From positions 248,001-312,000 of the forward strand of contig NZ_JAPSIY010000005.1 of NCBI RefSeq assembly GCF_031178445.1: DNA of 64,000 nt, in the 5' to 3' direction. Positions 63,529 to 64,000 of the stretch are shown piece by piece (within the stretch, counting starts at the first letter, position 1; every line of letters starts with the position of its first letter). The notes below the pieces were generated by a model. It was not told the DNA's origin. It did not search any database and was given only the letters and a program-made list of their open reading frames with translations. Source of the stretch: Microbacterium sp. GTDB taxonomy: Bacteria > Actinomycetota > Actinomycetes > Actinomycetales > Microbacteriaceae. The translations under genes and the position numbers were made by a program.

Positions 63529-64000
63529 TCAGCGGACGCTGAGCTCCGCGCCGGCCTGCAGGCGGGCAGCCGCCAGCTCCTCTGCGGCCTGCAGCGGCGT
63601 GACGCCCCGCGCCTCCGCGTCGTCGAGGATGCGGCGCACGGTGTCTCCGATCCCGGCCACCCGCGCCATGATCTGCTCGCTCGTGCCGATCTGCTTGGCC
63701 TCGAGGTCGAGGTAGATCACACCACCGGCGTTCACCACGAAGTCGGGCGCATAGAGGATGCCGCGGCTCGCCAGCCGATCCGCCCCGGAGTGATCGGCCA
63801 GTGGGTTGTTCGCCGGACCGCAGACGGCCTTCACGTCGAGCGCGTCGATCACCTCGTCGGTGAGCACTCCTCCGATTCCCGCGGGGACGAAGACGTCGCC
63901 GGCGACGAGGTGCTCCCCTCCCGGCTCGACCCACGTCGCCCCGATCTCCTCGGCGAACGCACGCCGGGCGGGGTTGATGTCGGTGACGGTCAGCCGTGCG
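63529..64000 (-). CDS. Leu/Val/Phe/Glu-type dehydrogenase, 5' part outside window
   Basis: 157 residues visible at the C-terminal side: VTDINPARRAFAEEIG (NAD fold), GDVFVPAGIGGVLTDEVIDALDVKAVCGPANNPLA and YAPDFVVNAGGVIYLD. NAD-dependent oxidative deamination of branched-chain amino acids is usual for the Leu/Val branch. The gene continues past position 64000. Directly upstream of the Nudix gene with about 60 bp between. Confidence 0.9.
   Translation of the reverse strand, partial: ARLTVTDINPARRAFAEEIGATWVEPGGEHLVAGDVFVPAGIGGVLTDEVIDALDVKAVCGPANNPLADHSGADRLASRGILYAPDFVVNAGGVIYLDLEAKQIGTSEQIMARVAGIGDTVRRILDDAEARGVTPLQAAEELAAARLQAGAELSVR

Noticed and set aside
62132..63715. 527-codon plus-strand frame
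   Set aside because: Runs through non-coding 14-bp repeats and antisense to the Nudix gene; no motif.

Overview
The window is chromosomal DNA of a high-GC actinobacterium, most likely Microbacteriaceae (Microbacterium or a close relative). The evidence is about 70% GC, GTG starts and many leaderless starts, the mraZ-rsmH division locus, a GarA/FtsR/MerR block, a PASTA Ser/Thr kinase beside class II DAHP synthase, LexA-type boxes and a DUF222-HNH (13E12-type) gene. The genus is inferred from gene content and order; no 16S gene is present.

Layout. 1-1.6 kb: rsmH (cut by the window edge), mraZ with its operator, and a DUF3040 membrane protein. 1.7-10.7 kb: polyprenyl synthase, Rv2175c-like protein, LysM hydrolase, PASTA kinase, DAHP synthase, acyltransferase and long-chain acyl-CoA ligase, in the order of the mycobacterial Rv2173-Rv2187 segment. 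10.8-17.8 kb: peptide deformylase, a MinD-like ATPase with a long disordered arm, pyruvate carboxylase and a ParA ATPase. 18-21.3 kb: MerR, FtsR, GarA (FHA) and dihydrolipoyl dehydrogenase. 21.3-24.3 kb: a type III polyketide synthase, methyltransferase and FAD hydroxylase operon resembling srsABC. 26.2-31.9 kb: the mutasome imuA-imuB-dnaE2 behind a LexA-like box. 33-43 kb: MMPL transporter, pyrimidine-dimer glycosylase, hsp20/MerR stress pair, UdgX, oxidoreductases and a desaturase/ferredoxin pair. 43-49 kb: TetR-MFS efflux operon, FAD oxidase/LuxR pair and msrB-msrA.

49.3-57.0 kb is the accessory region. An IS481-family relic is followed by a 6.8-kb island bounded by exact 36-bp copies of the tRNA-Pro(GGG) 3' end (50137-50172 and 56967-57002). 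The island has no integrase, only a truncated excisionase-like reading frame cut by an IS3 fragment. Its cargo is lower in GC and consists of separately promoted orphan genes: DUF3892, a HEPN-like protein with a Cys-rich zinc-ribbon tail, a DUF5677-like protein, a second protein with an R-N-x3-H HEPN motif, and a predicted PD-(D/E)XK-type nuclease. This set looks like uncharacterised antiphage or accessory cargo and is the best candidate here for an undescribed system; a defence role is inference.

57-64 kb returns to core-like genes: acetyltransferase, YhhN lysoplasmalogenase-like protein with an S4 RNA-binding protein, a formylglycine-generating-type enzyme with two DUF202 proteins, a DUF222-HNH gene behind a second LexA-like box, a Nudix-NYN fusion and a Leu/Val-type dehydrogenase cut by the window edge.

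A recurring feature is a -10 hexamer (TANNNT) exactly six bases before the start codon. About a dozen genes show it, which implies widespread leaderless transcription and was used to choose several starts.
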